Positions 4,836 through 5,774 of a stretch of DNA of 5,774 nucleotides are shown piece after piece. The translations under genes and the position numbers were made by a program. Source of the DNA: an uncultured Burkholderiales bacterium. GTDB taxonomy: Bacteria; Pseudomonadota; Gammaproteobacteria; Burkholderiales; Burkholderiaceae_C. Under the pieces are notes generated by a model that was not told the DNA's origin, ran no database searches, and worked only from the letters and a program-made list of their open reading frames with translations. Location of the stretch: contig CAJBLW010000538.1 of assembly GCA_903953985.1 (NCBI GenBank), forward strand, positions 1 to 5,774, given 5' to 3'. The first letter of the stretch is position 1. The number at the start of each line of letters is the position of its first letter.

Positions 4836-5774
4836 GATCAGGTGCATGCGCACGGGTAAGCGTTTGATACCGGAGACAAAGTTGGATCGCAAAAAGGCGT
4901 GCTCACCCGTTTGCTCGATGCGGTCGACCCGCTTGATCAGCTCTTGCATCAAAACCCGCAACTCCAGCCGGGCCAGCCACATGCCCAAACAGGCATGCGC
5001 ACCACCCTGCCCGAACGCCAGGTGGCGGTTCACGCCACGGCTCAGGTCAACGGTGAACGGCCGGTCAAAGGCCCGCTCGTCACGGTTGCCCGAGATGAAC
5101 CAGAGCAGCACCTTGTCGCCCGCCTTCACTGCCTTGCCGTGGTACTCGAAGTCCTCGGTCGCAGTGCGGCGAAAGTGCGTGGCGGGCGAGGCCCAGCGGA
5201 TGAACTCGTCGGCCACGCCCTCCCAGGCGGCCTCGCCCTGCACCGCCTTGAGCTGGGCCATCAAGCCGGGCTGATTGGCCAGCGCGTGCAAAGCGGCAGC
5301 GATGGAATAGCGCGTGGTGTCGTTGCCCGCGGCCACCAGCAGACAAAAGAAATTGCGAAATTCGGTGCCACTGATCACATTGCCCTGCGCATCGGGCTGG
5401 GTGATCAGGTGCAGCACGCCACTGGTGTCACCCGCTGTGCGCTTGCGTTCCATCAGCTGGGCCGCATAGTCGAACAGGTCGGCCCCGGCGGGCGAGCGAA
5501 ACGGCATGAAGCGGTAGGCATCGGTGTCCATCTTGTCGACCACATGGGTGGTGAAATCACTGTCGGTGTTGGCCATGAGCGCGTCGCCCTTGTCTACCAG
5601 CCAGTCCAGGTCTTCTTCGGGCAGGCCCGCGATGCGCCCGAGCATGCGCATGGGCAGCTGGCGGGCGATCTGGTGCGTGGCGTCAAACTCACCTAGCGCC
5701 AGCGCCTGGTCGAGGATGCCCACACAAAGTTCACGGATCTGGTCTTCGTACAGCGCCATCATGGGCTTGGAAAA
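4833..5774 (-). CDS. Cytochrome P450, soluble bacterial class I type (N-terminus outside window)
   Basis: Haem-thiolate monooxygenase that would use O2 and two ferredoxin-delivered electrons to hydroxylate or N-dealkylate a small organic substrate in the cytoplasm. The visible 313 codons cover roughly the C-terminal three quarters of a usual 400-430 aa bacterial P450. Counting from the first visible Met (5762), the I-helix oxygen-activation motif AAGNDTT is at 144-150, the K-helix ExxR is EFIR at 186-189, and the haem loop FGQGGAHACLG is at 250-260 with C258 as the iron ligand. The haem loop has the 11-residue FGxxGxHxCxG form seen in CYP124/125-like enzymes. The Met at 5762 is not the start: the frame stays open to the window edge (FSKP precedes it), and FSKPMMALYEDQIREL reads like the normal P450 C-helix region. 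No membrane anchor is visible in this part. It is the first visible gene of the operon, 11 bp ahead of the ligase gene, and the ferredoxin two genes on is its obvious redox partner. P450 identity is very secure; the substrate and CYP family number are not known. Confidence 0.97.
   Translation of the reverse strand, partial: FSKPMMALYEDQIRELCVGILDQALALGEFDATHQIARQLPMRMLGRIAGLPEEDLDWLVDKGDALMANTDSDFTTHVVDKMDTDAYRFMPFRSPAGADLFDYAAQLMERKRTAGDTSGVLHLITQPDAQGNVISGTEFRNFFCLLVAAGNDTTRYSIAAALHALANQPGLMAQLKAVQGEAAWEGVADEFIRWASPATHFRRTATEDFEYHGKAVKAGDKVLLWFISGNRDERAFDRPFTVDLSRGVNRHLAFGQGGAHACLGMWLARLELRVLMQELIKRVDRIEQTGEHAFLRSNFVSGIKRLPVRMHLI

Larger units (their letters stand above)
1..5774 (-). other. 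Putative amine-oxidation operon (P450, GS-like, ferredoxin, ALDH, aminotransferase, Tm-1-like)
   Basis: Six same-strand genes are separated by at most 18 bp, and no inverted repeat followed by a T-run separates them, so one transcript entering from the right edge is the simplest reading. Promoter, regulator and the P450 start lie to the right of the window; the rest of the Tm-1-like gene lies to the left. The predicted products make a coherent chain of amine conjugation, monooxygenation, aldehyde oxidation and transamination. The chain is inferred from families and order, not demonstrated. Confidence 0.75.

Noticed and set aside
4899..5696. A 265-codon plus-strand open frame opposite the P450 gene
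   Set aside because: No domain signature; the minus strand holds the I-helix, ExxR and haem-cysteine motifs of a P450.
5760..5762. Met codon at 5762 as the start of the P450
   Set aside because: The frame is open upstream to the edge, the preceding residues FSKP continue a normal P450 helix, and a P450 starting here would lack about 100 N-terminal residues including the C-helix haem contacts.

Overview
The window is a single, tightly packed run of six genes, all on the minus strand, so transcription goes from right (5774) to left (1). It is cut at both ends. The DNA is GC-rich with codon choices strongly biased to G/C in third positions. The protein style suggests a beta-proteobacterium, probably Burkholderiales/Comamonadaceae. 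That placement is an inference from composition and protein flavour, not from a marker gene.

In order of transcription: (1) a cytochrome P450 lacking its N-terminus (5774-4833); (2) a glutamine-synthetase-like ligase of 430 aa (4821-3529); (3) a putidaredoxin/adrenodoxin-type [2Fe-2S] ferredoxin of 104 aa (3510-3196); (4) an NAD(P)+-dependent aldehyde dehydrogenase of 494 aa that reads like PuuC (3186-1702); (5) a class III PLP omega-aminotransferase of 454 aa (1683-319); (6) the first 107 aa of a Tm-1-like/UPF0261 ATP-binding protein (322-1). The gaps are 11, 18, 9 and 18 bp, and the last pair overlaps by 4 bp (ATGA). This is what one polycistronic mRNA looks like. There is no room for an internal promoter or terminator between genes, and I see no RNA gene, mobile element, repeat array or CRISPR.

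Taken together the genes suggest a catabolic operon for an amine. The ligase would attach a gamma-glutamyl group to an amine (or recycle nitrogen), the P450 with its ferredoxin would oxidise a C-H bond next to nitrogen or open a ring, the dehydrogenase would oxidise the resulting (amino)aldehyde to an acid, and the aminotransferase would remove an amino group. The set resembles the E. coli putrescine (Puu) pathway, PuuA-PuuC-PuuE, with a P450/ferredoxin pair in place of the flavin oxidase PuuB. It also resembles the mycobacterial morpholine/piperidine P450 loci, which carry a ferredoxin and a glutamine-synthetase-like gene. The actual substrate cannot be read from the sequence. The ferredoxin reductase, any gamma-glutamyl hydrolase, the regulator, the transporter and the operon promoter are not in the window.
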